A stretch of DNA of 64,000 nt, from assembly GCF_000294775.2 (NCBI RefSeq), contig NZ_CP015506.1:719501-783500 (forward strand), read 5' to 3'. The notes under the pieces were generated by a model. That model saw only the letters and a program-made list of their open reading frames with translations. It had not been told where the DNA came from and searched no databases. The DNA is from Cytobacillus oceanisediminis 2691. Lineage in GTDB: Bacteria; Bacillota; Bacilli; Bacillales; Cytobacillaceae. Below, one piece after another: positions 15,707 to 24,255 of the stretch. Made by a program: the position numbers and the translations under genes. Positions within the stretch are counted from its first letter, which is position 1. Each line of letters begins with the position of its first letter.

Positions 15707-17834
15707 GGCTTTAGCGAAGTCAGATGAAAAAACGGTCTATCGTGTGCAGGGATTCACCTGAGCAGGCTGCGCCACAAAGTTCGAAAAGAACGTAAAACAC
15801 CTGGATGGTGTTTCTGATGCAAGTGTAAATTTTGGTGCTTCAAAGCTGACCGTTTATGGAGATGCAACCATTGAAGAACTGGAAAAGGCCGGAGCTTTTG
15901 AGAATATAAAAATTATCCCTGAGAAGGAGCGGTTTGAAGAGAAGGAAGAACCTTTTCTGAAAAAGCATGCGACTGTCATCGCTTCCTTTGTCCTCCTCGT
16001 TATTGGATGGGCTGCGGGGGAACTGAATGGGGAAGGGAGCATTTTCTCCGTTTTAGCGTATGGCGCATCGATGGTTATTGGCGGATACCGCTTGTTCACA
16101 ACAGGGTTAAAAAATCTAATCCGCCTTCAGTTTGATATGAAAACACTGATGACTATTGCTGTCATTGGTGCCGCCTTTATAGGGGAATGGGGCGAAGGAG
16201 CGACTGTCGTCATCCTCTTTGCCATCAGTGAAGCACTTGAAACATATTCCATGGATAAAGCGCGTCAATCCATTCGCTCTTTAATGGATATTGCTCCAAA
16301 GGAAGCCTTAATCCGAAGAGGAAATCAAGAAATGATGGTTGAGGTGGATGATATTCAGCTTGGCGACATTATGATTGTCAAGCCCGGGCAAAAGATAGCG
16401 ATGGATGGCATCGTAGTAAAAGGGGTGTCATCCGTTAACCAAGCGGCTATTACGGGTGAGTCGGTCCCTGTTGCCAAAACGGCTGAAGATGAAGTCTTTG
16501 CAGGAACCTTGAATGAAGAGGGACTGCTTGAGGTTAAAGTAACAAAGCATGTAGATGATACGACAATTGCGAAGATCATCCACTTAGTGGAAGAGGCTCA
16601 GGCTGAGCGAGCACCTTCACAAGCCTTTGTCGACAAATTTGCTAAATACTATACGCCGCTTATCATGCTTATTGCCTTAGGTGTGGCCGTTGTTCCTCCG
16701 CTGTTTTTTGGAGCTGATTGGGATACATGGATTTACCAGGGATTAGCTGCACTTGTGGTTGGCTGTCCTTGTGCGCTCGTGATCTCGACCCCTGTTGCAA
16801 TTGTTACTGCGATTGGGAATGCGGCAAAAAATGGCGTACTGATTAAAGGCGGTATTCATTTAGAAGAGATGGGCGCAATCAAAGCCATTGCCTTTGACAA
16901 AACGGGAACACTAACAAAAGGGATTCCCATGGTAACAGATTACCTTCCGCAATCCCATGCAAATTCTAATGAGCTTTTGTCCATTGCTGCCGCATTGGAA
17001 AAAGGATCACAGCATCCACTGGCTTCAGCTATCATGAAAAAAGCGGAAGAAGAAAATGCGGCATACCAGGACATCAGTATTGAAGAATTTTCTTCCATTA
17101 CGGGAAAAGGTATTAAAGGAATCTTTCAAAATCAGATGTATTATGTTGGAAGCCCGAATTTGTTTGAGGAATTATTATCAAACGGCATTCCTTCTGAATT
17201 AAAAGCAACCATTGCCCGCCTTCAAAAGCAAGGAAAAACGGTCATGGCAGCAGGTACCTCAAAGGAAGTATTGGGTCTGATTGCCGTAGCGGATGTGTTA
17301 AGAGAAAACAGCAAAAATGTTATTGGAAATCTCCATTCTATGGGGATTCAAAAAACCATTATGCTTACTGGCGATAACGAAGGAACTGCAAACGCGATTG
17401 GTGAACAAGTCGGCGTATCAGATATTAAAGCCGAATTATTGCCACAGGATAAATTAAGGTATATTAAAGATCTTAGAAAGAAATATGACCGTGTGGCGAT
17501 GGTTGGCGACGGTGTAAATGATGCCCCTGCATTGGCTGCTTCTGCTGTTGGAATAGCCATGGGGGGAGCTGGAACAGATACGGCTCTTGAAACAGCGGAT
17601 ATTGCCCTGATGGCAGATGATCTTGGCAAACTGCCATTTACCGTAAAGTTAAGCAGAAAAGCCCTTAGCATTATTAAGCAAAATATTACGTTTTCATTAG
17701 GGATAAAGCTAGTCGCATTACTTCTGGTCATTCCAGGCTGGCTAACGCTTTGGATTGCGATTTTTGCAGATATGGGTGCGACTCTTATTGTCACATTAAA
17801 CGGCTTGAGATTACTCAGAATTAAAGATAAATAA
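15699..17834 (+). CDS. cadA: CadA Cd/Zn/Pb P1B-type ATPase with in-frame TGA (probable selenoprotein, Sec21)
   Basis: A 711-residue metal-exporting ATPase if TGA 15759-15761 is read as Sec. The N-terminal HMA domain reads GFT-U-AGC; its normal CxxC metal site starts with Cys, here replaced by TGA. Downstream are eight helices with the CPC motif ([13 protein letters not shown]), [13 protein letters not shown] and [11 protein letters not shown]. Start ATG 15699 follows AAAGGAGG and overlaps cadC by 8 bp. Read without recoding, only a headless protein from 16071 onward would remain, lacking the HMA domain. The 3' context of the UGA forms GUUC-GAAAA-GAAC, loop 21 nt downstream. Expected to export Cd2+, Zn2+ or Pb2+. 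Confidence 0.85.
15759..15805 (+). promoter_or_regulatory. Candidate bacterial SECIS element (cadA)
   Basis: After the UGA, a 4-bp stem (guuc/gaac) with loop gaaaa begins its loop 21 nt downstream, and the first loop base is G. A second, stronger 7-bp hairpin (aaacacc/ggtgttt) follows, slightly too distant for a classical SECIS. Spacing equals that of the PCYCGC gene. Confidence 0.5.
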
Positions 17835-17838
17835 GATA

Positions 17839-17870
17839 AGAGCTTCCCATTTTTCATGGGAAGCTCTTTT
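17839..17870 (+). terminator. Terminator of cadCA
   Basis: The 11-bp stem agagcttccca / tgggaagctct with a T tail follows the cadA stop codon. Confidence 0.9.
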
Positions 17871-17884
17871 GCTAGGGGGATACT

Positions 17885-18252
17885 TTGGGATACGACGTTT
17901 TGGTTACTGGGGCAGGCCAAGCAAGCCTTTCTGCAGGCTAATATCCTAAAAAGAGAAAAATTTGCTCAAAGACGGAGGAATAAAGCAGAAATCGAAGGCT
18001 TTATCTGCCAATGATCATAGCCCCTTCTTTAAGGACCAAAGCACAGTGAAAGTAGGAAATCTGATTTGGTCCACTGGCTTTAAATCGGGTGATAGCAGGA
18101 TAAAGCTTCCCGCAATCTTTAAGGAGAAAGAGATGCCAATACATAAAGGAGGAGTTACTGATAGTCAAGGGTTATACTTTTTAGGGCTCCCTTGGCAATA
18201 TAGAAGGGGTTCGGCGCTGCTCCAAGGGGGTGGGGAGGTTGCTGATATTTAG
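17885..18252 (+). pseudogene. Remnant of a CzcO-like FAD-dependent oxidoreductase
   Basis: The front part translates as YDVLVTGAGQASLSAG, an N-terminal Rossmann GxGxxA dinucleotide motif, ending in TAA at about 17938. The second part is an open frame of 96 codons ending in NLIWSTGFKSGDS, YFLGLPWQYRRGSALLQG, the C-terminal signature of CzcO/YhdL-like flavoproteins. About 250 central residues are missing, so this is an internally deleted gene. It sits right after cadCA and before copCD, where such oxidoreductases often accompany metal-resistance genes. Confidence 0.72.
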
Positions 18253-18357
18253 TTCATGAAATGGTTAAGAACCTGCAGCCTCTCAGTGATGATTAAAGTC
18301 AAAATAATAATGGTATACTTCTGTTGGGAATTAAGTAAATGAGAAGGGAATTTTACT

Positions 18358-18903
18358 ATGAATAAGATCCTAATGTCATTCCTATGTTTTTTCATCATAT
18401 TGCCATCAATGGCAACTGCTCACACTGGGCTGGAATCTTCAACTCCAAAACCAGGACAAATAGTAACGGAACATCTAAATGAAATTACTCTTACCTTTGC
18501 TGGTGAAATTGAATCTTTGAGTACAATGACTCTAGTCATGGAAGGACAAGAAATCCCTTTTTCCGATGTTGAACCAAATGGCAAGCAAATGAGCGGAACA
18601 TTAGAATCACCACTTGAAAACGGATCCTATGTTATTCGCTGGAAGATAGTCGGGGAAGACGGGCACCAGATTACAGGGGAAATCCCCTTTACTGTAAAAT
18701 CTGAAGAAAATACAAGTCAAGAATCAGAAATGGAAGAATCTCAAATTTCTGATGAAGAAAAGATGCAGACAGAAGAAACAGAGAAAAGGGCAGAGAGCGA
18801 AAAAGAATCCTCTCCAAATAGGATTATGAATATCTTTATTCCAATTTTAACATTGGCTATATTAGTGTTGGGATTGTTCCTTCTGTTCAGAAGGAAGCGT
18901 TAA
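18358..18903 (+). CDS. copC: CopC-domain copper-binding protein with C-terminal TM anchor
   Basis: A 181-residue exported protein. The signal peptide ends MATA, leaving His22 as the new N-terminus, which is the copper ligand of CopC proteins. The CopC beta-sandwich shows HTGLESSTPKPGQ, a middle LNEITLTFAGEIE and the end motif YVIRWKIVGEDGHQITGEIPF. A Glu/Ser-rich linker and one TM helix (about 157-175) with RRKR end follow. It overlaps the copD start region (1 bp apart), suggesting a copper-uptake or tolerance pair. Confidence 0.87.
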   Translation: MNKILMSFLCFFIILPSMATAHTGLESSTPKPGQIVTEHLNEITLTFAGEIESLSTMTLVMEGQEIPFSDVEPNGKQMSGTLESPLENGSYVIRWKIVGEDGHQITGEIPFTVKSEENTSQESEMEESQISDEEKMQTEETEKRAESEKESSPNRIMNIFIPILTLAILVLGLFLLFRRKR

Positions 18904-18904
18904 A

Positions 18905-19981
18905 ATGAGTGTAGCCGTACCGTTAGCCGAAGTCGTAACATATCTTTTATTTTCGATTTTAATCGGAAACACAGTACTTCAGTTTATATCTGAAAAGAAA
19001 AAGCCCAAAACAAATATCTCTAAAAAGACGCTGCTTTTATCAACGTTAGGCATTTATATTTTTACATTTGGACCGGTCGCACAGACGATTTCTTATTTTA
19101 GCGATGACGTAGGTCTTACACTCGCAGCGTATTCAGTTCTGACAGATTTTCAAGTAGGTAGAGCCTGGATCTTCATTGGGTTTATGTCGGTATTCCTATG
19201 GATGACATTGTTATTAAATGGTTCAAAATATCTGCAGGCGCTTTGGCTGCTGCTGATGGTTTTTGCCATTGGGTACTCCAGTCATGTTGCCTCATTGTCC
19301 TTTTGGAACGGGTTTATTGCACATTCCATCCATTTTCTTATGGTGACACTTTGGACAGGGATTCTAATCCACGTCGCCTGGTTTTCAAGTGATGAAAAAA
19401 AGTGGCCATTGTTCCTGCGGTGGTTTACCCCATTTGCCATGATAAATTTAATGATCTTGCTTATAAGCGGCTTTGCTCTAATGTTCTATATGGTTGAACC
19501 AAAGGATTATGTGAATTCATGGGTCCTCCCATATGGGCAAATGCTTCTGTTAAAACATCTAAGCATTATTCCTTTATTGGTATTCGCATTTTTAAATGGA
19601 GTGCTAACCAGAAAATCATTAATAGTTTCCTCTTTTGACCCTCGGCCATGGATTAAGGGGGAGAGTATTATTATTTTCCTTGTTTTTTGTTTTACAAGTG
19701 TATTGGGAACTTTATCGCCACCCCACGAAGTTGAATTTACGGTCCAGTCGGAAGGTGCTTCGATTTGGGTGGAATGGCTTTTGGGAACTGACATTCCTTC
19801 TGTAAATAATGTTCATTTAACACCAAATTTTTTATCATTATTTCTATTGGCTAACTCTCTGCTTTTCTTAGCTGTAATTGTGATCAGCTTTAAGAAAGTA
19901 AAACCTTATATTGCAATTCTTTTCGGAATGAGTTTTGTTTTTGCCCTTTATTTTGGTTTGATGATTTCTCTATCTATATGA
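18905..19981 (+). CDS. copD: CopD-family copper transport membrane protein
   Basis: A 358-residue membrane protein with eight or nine hydrophobic helices. Residues NGFIAHSIHFLMVTLWTGILIHVAWF and LLKHLSIIPLLVFAFLNG match the CopD domain, in which paired His residues are thought to ligate copper or heme. The GTLSPPHE motif near 275 is typical of the YcnJ/CopD group. The gene follows copC by 1 bp, and the two genes resemble a split version of B. subtilis ycnJ. The gap 19982-20154 holds no clear gene. Confidence 0.83.
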   Translation: MSVAVPLAEVVTYLLFSILIGNTVLQFISEKKKPKTNISKKTLLLSTLGIYIFTFGPVAQTISYFSDDVGLTLAAYSVLTDFQVGRAWIFIGFMSVFLWMTLLLNGSKYLQALWLLLMVFAIGYSSHVASLSFWNGFIAHSIHFLMVTLWTGILIHVAWFSSDEKKWPLFLRWFTPFAMINLMILLISGFALMFYMVEPKDYVNSWVLPYGQMLLLKHLSIIPLLVFAFLNGVLTRKSLIVSSFDPRPWIKGESIIIFLVFCFTSVLGTLSPPHEVEFTVQSEGASIWVEWLLGTDIPSVNNVHLTPNFLSLFLLANSLLFLAVIVISFKKVKPYIAILFGMSFVFALYFGLMISLSI

Positions 19982-20154
19982 TATGCGGTGTCAAAAGATA
20001 AGTGGCCAAAACCCCTGGAACAAACATTGAATTAAAGTTCGGAGCTGTCATTATGGCAGCATTTCTTCTGCTATCGGTGCAGTTCATATGAAGGAGGAAT
20101 ATTTGGTAATAGTCAAGAATAGATACCAATAAAAACTTAGGAAGTGAGTAAACG

Positions 20155-20772
20155 GTGACTAATCGCAGTATTGCTGGTTCAAAAAGTATTCCTTTTAGAT
20201 TGATAGAACAAAAGAGAGAAACAAGCAGTTTAGTTATTGTCTTGCCTGGGGCTGGCTACACAACAAAAGCACCGCTGCTGCACTTTGCCACAGGGTTATT
20301 TTACACAAAGGGTTTTGATGTATTACACATTAACTATACACTTAGCAGGGAAGAGATGTCTGTTCTAAGTGAAGGGGATTTCTCGAGAGATGTACAACAT
20401 GCAATCGATAGCGCCATCAAGAACAAGGAATACAGTAATTATTATGTAGTGGCTAAATCAATCGGAACAATAGCTTTGAGTTATCTGCTAAATAATACTA
20501 TGTTGAAAGATGCAAAAGCCGTATGGCTGACGCCATTGCTGCAAAGAGAAGACGTATTTAACGCAATGGGTAATAGTGATCATAAGGGACTTTGTATAAT
20601 TGGAGATCGGGATAGTTGTTTCATTGAGGAGCGCTTTGAAAAATTGAAAAAGAACCAAAATCTTATATTAAAAGTGGTTGAGGGTGGAAATCACAGTCTA
20701 GAGCTTGATGAAGAACCTATAAAATCAATTGAAATATTAAAAGGTGTCATATCAAATATTAATGAGTTTTAA
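20155..20772 (+). CDS. Alpha/beta hydrolase
   Basis: A 205-residue alpha/beta-hydrolase fold protein. The oxyanion-loop segment is VLPGAGYTTKAPLLHF, the nucleophile elbow reads AKSIGT (Ser near 102), and the end GDRDSCFIEERFEKL... VVEGGNHSL provides the acid and His. Translation starts at GTG 20155 after AGGAAGTGAG. The short length and GxG-less elbow place it among poorly characterised alpha/beta hydrolases (esterase or dienelactone-hydrolase related). No partner genes are evident; a MITE has inserted shortly downstream. Confidence 0.72.
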   Translation: MTNRSIAGSKSIPFRLIEQKRETSSLVIVLPGAGYTTKAPLLHFATGLFYTKGFDVLHINYTLSREEMSVLSEGDFSRDVQHAIDSAIKNKEYSNYYVVAKSIGTIALSYLLNNTMLKDAKAVWLTPLLQREDVFNAMGNSDHKGLCIIGDRDSCFIEERFEKLKKNQNLILKVVEGGNHSLELDEEPIKSIEILKGVISNINEF

Positions 20773-20870
20773 TATCTGAATAGGCTAATCTTTAGTACTG
20801 CTTTTTGAACTGAGGAGCTTGTTAGTGGAGAAAGCTGGTTGAAACTAGTTAGGGATACTTGATAATATAA

Positions 20871-21150
20871 GGCTGTTTTCGCAAGGTTTGTTGCTTTTTG
20901 TATATTATTTGCTGAGTTGATTGCAGCGGAAGGTGCGAGATCCTTGAAAATGCATTTGCATTTTCTTCGTGCGGTGTTTGCTCGAGGAAGCATATTCAAT
21001 GTCCTGCGGGAGTAGCGGGACAGATGAGAGCCCGCAGACGCGGAGCGTCGAGGAGGCTCACCGCCCGCCCCGCGGAAAGCGAGCAGCCTGGAGCGGAAAT
21101 CAACGGACAACATTGATAGGTGAAAAACAACAATTTATACGAAAAGAGCC
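20871..21150. mobile_element. 280-bp MITE-like repeat element with 8-bp target duplication
   Basis: The element has imperfect terminal inverted repeats (ggctgttttcg at the left end, ggctcttttcg on the opposite strand at the right end; further inward both ends continue to ttgttg). It is flanked by the direct repeat taatataa at 20863-20870 and 21151-21158, the footprint of a transposition event. The GC-rich core contains gcgggagtagcgggacag and gaggaggctcaccgcccgcc, which I recall as part of a very common Bacillus dispersed repeat. There is no transposase, so it is a non-autonomous element. Confidence 0.82.
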
Positions 21151-21188
21151 TAATATAAAGAAATATTTAATAAAAAAGGATGACTGTC

Positions 21189-21218
21189 ATGAAAAAAGCA
21201 GTGAATATAGCCTCCTAA
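21189..21218 (+). CDS. cat leader peptide (translational attenuator)
   Basis: A nine-residue reading frame (MKKAVNIAS) with its own AAAGGA ribosome binding site. Its last codons and stop form the left arm of the hairpin that masks the cat ribosome binding site. This is the layout of chloramphenicol-inducible cat genes (pC194, cat-86), in which a ribosome stalled by the drug in the leader frees the downstream site. Confidence 0.75.
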   Translation: MKKAVNIAS

Positions 21219-21243
21219 GATAAATTTGATTATATTAGGAGGC
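21210..21243 (+). promoter_or_regulatory. cat attenuator hairpin sequestering the RBS
   Basis: The stem gcctcctaa (21210-21218) / ttaggaggc (21235-21243) is a perfect 9-bp pairing. The right arm includes the AGGAGG ribosome binding site of the acetyltransferase. Confidence 0.82.
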
Positions 21244-21250
21244 GTTGAGT

Positions 21251-21898
21251 ATGAAATTTAACAGTATTAATCGTGACAATTGGGATCGAAAGGAATATTT
21301 TGAACACTATATACAGCAGCAGACAACATTCAGTCTGACGAATGAAATAAATATTACGACGCTTATGAAGAACTTAAAGAAAAAGAATTATAAGTTATAT
21401 CCTGCGTTTATTTTTATGGTGACAAAAATCGTTAACGCCCACAGAGAATTTAGAATAAATTTCAACTCAGAAGGTAATTTAGGTTATTGGACAGAGATAT
21501 GCCCTCTCTATACCATTTTTGATAAAAAGACACACACATTTTCTGGCATCTGGTCACCAAACTTATCTATTTTTTCTGAGTTTCATTCTCAATATGAAAA
21601 AGATGCAGAAGAATACAATGGTACGGGGAGATTATTTCCAAAAATACCTATACCAGATAATACTATTCCGATCTCTATGATTCCTTGGAGTTCTTTTACC
21701 GCATTTAATTTAAATATAAATAATGGCGGGGATTTTCTCTTACCCATAATAACTGGAGGGAAGTATTCACAAGTAAATGATGAATTTTTCCTGCCTGTCT
21801 CTTTACAAATGCACCATGCTGTTTGTGATGGCTATCATGCTGGTGTTTTTATGAATGATTTACAAAGGCTTGCCGACGAAAGTGCAGATTGGATTTAA
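21251..21898 (+). CDS. cat: Chloramphenicol O-acetyltransferase (CatA)
   Basis: A 215-residue type A chloramphenicol acetyltransferase, the usual length (about 216). It has the catalytic motif HHAVCDGYH near residue 188, the N-terminal MKFNSINRDNWDRKEYFEHY and the FSGIWSPN segment. It transfers acetyl from acetyl-CoA to chloramphenicol O-3 and acts as a trimer in the cytoplasm. Start ATG 21251 follows AGGAGG; an upstream in-frame TTG at 21245 is too close to that site. The leader and hairpin upstream indicate drug-inducible translation. A MITE lies just upstream of the leader. It is probably an intrinsic or mobile resistance gene. Confidence 0.9.
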   Translation: MKFNSINRDNWDRKEYFEHYIQQQTTFSLTNEINITTLMKNLKKKNYKLYPAFIFMVTKIVNAHREFRINFNSEGNLGYWTEICPLYTIFDKKTHTFSGIWSPNLSIFSEFHSQYEKDAEEYNGTGRLFPKIPIPDNTIPISMIPWSSFTAFNLNINNGGDFLLPIITGGKYSQVNDEFFLPVSLQMHHAVCDGYHAGVFMNDLQRLADESADWI

Positions 21899-21921
21899 CT
21901 GGTCATTGATGGAGTATATCG

Positions 21922-21950
21922 AAGGAACTGTGTGCAGCAGTTCCTTTTTT
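21922..21950 (+). terminator. Terminator of cat
   Basis: The 9-bp stem aaggaactg / cagttcctt with a T tail lies 24 bp after the cat stop. Confidence 0.87.
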
Positions 21951-21997
21951 ATAGAAATACTAAAGTTTGTAAATAAAAAAGACAGGAGTTAGTTGCG

Positions 21998-22341
21998 ATG
22001 ATAAAAGGTTTCGGCGGAATATTTTGGAGAACTAGGAATCTTGATGCTGTGAAAAAATGGTACAGTGAAGTGCTGAAGATTGAAATAGAAAATTGGAATG
22101 GGAACTTGATTAAACCCCCATTAGGCAATGAGATTATCTTTTCTTTGCCGAGTATGACAGTTATTTTCCAGCAGAGCAACAAGTGATGTAAAATTTTCAA
22201 GTAGATGATTTAAACGAAACTATTAAGCATCTTGAACAAATTGGTGTCCCTCTTGCTAAGGAAAAAGAGGTTAGTGAGTTTGGAAAGTTTATTTGGATCG
22301 AAGACCCTGATGGCCGACTGGTCGAGCTTTGGGAGAAATAG
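21998..22341 (+). pseudogene. VOC/glyoxalase-family protein, frameshifted
   Basis: The first 62 codons (GFGGIFWRTRNLDAVKKWYSEVLKIE) are the start of a vicinal-oxygen-chelate domain. Near 22143 one base is missing: the other frame continues as FAEYDSYFPAEQQVM, then a TAA (22194-22196), then NFQVDDLNETIKHLEQIG and DPDGRLVELWEK to 22341. It thus has a 1-bp deletion and a premature stop, and is inactive unless both are sequencing errors. The stop is TAA, so selenocysteine recoding does not apply. Confidence 0.75.
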
Positions 22342-22485
22342 CTAGTTGTCATATATTTGTTACTGAGCTATCGTTGCTCATAAGCTTATTATGCTTGTGG
22401 GGCAGTTGACCAAATTAAATTATTCTTATGAAAATAGTTGACACTCTTCGCTACTCGGTGTTACGATATACCTGTAATAAGCAAT

Positions 22486-22519
22486 ACTGAATAGCGGAGT
22501 TTCACAAGTGCTGTTCAGT
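22486..22519. promoter_or_regulatory. Inverted repeat module upstream of padR
   Basis: The arms actgaatag and ctgttcagt precede a ggtactaagt box at 22535. A similar module lies upstream of the ABC transporter gene at 23340, suggesting two copies of the PadR-controlled promoter. Confidence 0.45.
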
Positions 22520-22586
22520 AAAAAAATTTTCCCTGGTACTAAGTATCACTGAATATAAGTCAGACACAATAGAGGAGGCTCTGAAT

Positions 22587-22907
22587 ATGGAAAATTTAAC
22601 TGAAATGCTGAAGGGATCGCTTGAAGGCTGTGTACTGGAAATCATCAGCCGACATGAAACCTATGGCTACGAGATTACCCGCCGGCTGAACCAGCTTGGT
22701 TTTACCGAAGTAGTGGAAGGGACGGTGTACACCATCCTCGTGCGATTAGAAAAGAAAAAGCTGGTGAACGTGGAAAAGAAACCTTCAGATATGGGACCGC
22801 CCCGCAAATTTTACTCACTAAATGATGCTGGCCGCCAGGAACTTGAATTATTTTGGGAAAAATGGGATTTTGTATCTTCAAAAATCAACGTCTTGAAGTC
22901 AACCTAG
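22587..22907 (+). CDS. PadR-family transcriptional regulator
   Basis: A 106-residue PadR winged helix: LEGCVLEIISRHETYGYEITRRLN, EGTVYTILVRLEKKKLV and the dimerisation end GPPRKFYSLNDAGRQELELFWEKWDF. RBS GGAGG precedes the ATG. It heads a run with a DUF1048 gene and a drug ABC exporter, a set commonly controlled by a PadR repressor that responds to an antibiotic or toxic compound. Confidence 0.88.
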   Translation: MENLTEMLKGSLEGCVLEIISRHETYGYEITRRLNQLGFTEVVEGTVYTILVRLEKKKLVNVEKKPSDMGPPRKFYSLNDAGRQELELFWEKWDFVSSKINVLKST

Positions 22908-22979
22908 TTTCATAAGATATTCTGTCGGATATTTTTGGAGTGTCTTGTTCAGCTTTATAAAAAAAGGAGGAAAAATAAC

Positions 22980-23321
22980 ATGTTTGATATGTTTAAAAAA
23001 ATGATTGGTGATAAAAAAGAATACAAGATGATGATGGCGAGGGTTGAAGCCCTTCCAGAGGATTACCAGTTTGTATTTAAGAAAATCCAAAACTATATGT
23101 GGAATTTCTCAGCGGGCAACGGGATGGATATGCTGCACATGCAGTATGAATTAATCGATTTGTTCGAAGCCGGTGCGGCGGAAGGCAGACAAGTGCTGGA
23201 AATCACCGGAGATGACGTGGCATCCTTTGCCGACGAACTAGTGGCAAATGCTAAAACCTATGTTGCCAAGTATCGTGAGGATTTGAATGAGAGTATCATG
23301 AAGCGATTGGGAAAAAAATAA
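22980..23321 (+). CDS. DUF1048 family protein
   Basis: A 113-residue, mostly helical cytoplasmic protein of the DUF1048 family, whose members repeatedly sit between PadR regulators and DrrAB-type transporters. The sequence shows the family segment QFVFKKIQNYMWNFSAGNG and the acidic centre DLFEAGAAEGRQVLEITGDDVASFADELV. Start ATG 22980 follows AAAGGAGG; an in-frame ATG at 22935 lacks that site. The function is unknown. Confidence 0.8.
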   Translation: MFDMFKKMIGDKKEYKMMMARVEALPEDYQFVFKKIQNYMWNFSAGNGMDMLHMQYELIDLFEAGAAEGRQVLEITGDDVASFADELVANAKTYVAKYREDLNESIMKRLGKK

Positions 23322-23339
23322 ATTCTATATATAATACCG

Positions 23340-23432
23340 ACTGAATAGGTGTTTTACAAATGTGGTTTATCACCTGCACTATTCAGTTTCATTTTTACCT
23401 CGGTACTAAGTTATACAGAATATCTGTCAGAC
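23340..23432. promoter_or_regulatory. Second copy of the PadR-type regulatory module
   Basis: The arms actgaatag (23340-23348) and ctattcagt (23379-23387) are followed by ggtactaagt at 23402. The 31-nt segment beginning there matches the one at 22535 at 25 of 31 positions. Confidence 0.5.
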
Positions 23433-23493
23433 TAAGTAGGGGTTTGTAGGCAATCCAGCTCCGCAAGGCGCTAATTATAAGGAGGAAAAAAGT

Positions 23494-24255
23494 ATGAGCA
23501 ATGCAGCGATTTTTGTAAAAGGGTTAAAAAAATCCTTTAAAGATAAGGAAGTCTTAAAGGGGGTGGATTTTGAGGTGAGGCGTGGCGAAATTTTCGCCCT
23601 GCTGGGTTCAAATGGAGCGGGCAAGACGACGACCGTCAACATCCTCTCGACGCTGATGAAGTCTGATGGCGGAGAAGCTAGTATTTGCGGCTTTGACGTC
23701 CAGCGGCTACCGGATCAGGTTCGCCAGAGCATCAGTCTGACAGGGCAGTTCTCAAGCTTAGACGGCATGCTCACCGGGCGGGAAAACCTGATGATGATCG
23801 CCAGGCTGAGGGGAGTTTCTAATCCCGCAGAAGTCGCTGACAATCTGCTTGCAAGATTCAGCCTGGCCGATGCGGCTAACCGCCGGGCTGACAATTATTC
23901 CGGCGGGATGAAGCGCCGGCTTGACATCGCCATGAGCCTGATTGGGACGCCGGCAGTCATTTTTCTCGATGAACCAACGACAGGGCTTGACCCGGAAGCG
24001 CGGATTGAAGTCTGGGATACCGTCAAGGAGCTTGCCGGCGGCGGCACGACCATCCTGCTGACGACCCAGTATCTGGAGGAAGCCGAACAACTGGCAGACC
24101 GAATCGCCATTCTGCATGGCGGAAAAATCATCACGACCGGTACTCTAACCGAACTCAAGGAGATGTTCCCGCCAGCGAAGGTGGAGTATATCGAGAAGCA
24201 GCCGACATTGGAGGAAATTTTCCTCGCAATCATCGGCAAAAAGGAGGAAATGTAA
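23494..24255 (+). CDS. DrrA-type ABC transporter ATP-binding protein
   Basis: A 253-residue nucleotide-binding protein of the daunorubicin-resistance (DrrA) family. Walker A GSNGAGKTTTV, Q-loop TGQFSSLDGMLTGRENL, signature YSGGMKRRLDIA, Walker B VIFLDEPTTGLD and the H-loop TTQYLEEAEQLADR are intact. The C-terminal MFPPAKVEYIEKQPTLEEIFLAI region is typical of the group. It is adjacent to the permease gene without a gap and under the second PadR-type module. Confidence 0.9.
   Translation: MSNAAIFVKGLKKSFKDKEVLKGVDFEVRRGEIFALLGSNGAGKTTTVNILSTLMKSDGGEASICGFDVQRLPDQVRQSISLTGQFSSLDGMLTGRENLMMIARLRGVSNPAEVADNLLARFSLADAANRRADNYSGGMKRRLDIAMSLIGTPAVIFLDEPTTGLDPEARIEVWDTVKELAGGGTTILLTTQYLEEAEQLADRIAILHGGKIITTGTLTELKEMFPPAKVEYIEKQPTLEEIFLAIIGKKEEM

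Noticed and set aside
16071-17834. CadA starting at the ATG at 16071 as the true, shorter protein
   Set aside because: No ribosome binding site at that point, and the upstream frame encodes a complete HMA domain with ATG and RBS overlapping cadC.
17936-17938. Stop after the Rossmann motif in the CzcO-like remnant as recoding
   Set aside because: It is TAA and most of the protein is deleted.
20995-21085. GC-rich block as an RNA gene
   Set aside because: It is the core of the MITE and resembles a common Bacillus dispersed repeat.
22194-22196. In-frame stop in the VOC gene as another selenocysteine site
   Set aside because: The stop is TAA and the gene also has a frameshift; this is simple decay.
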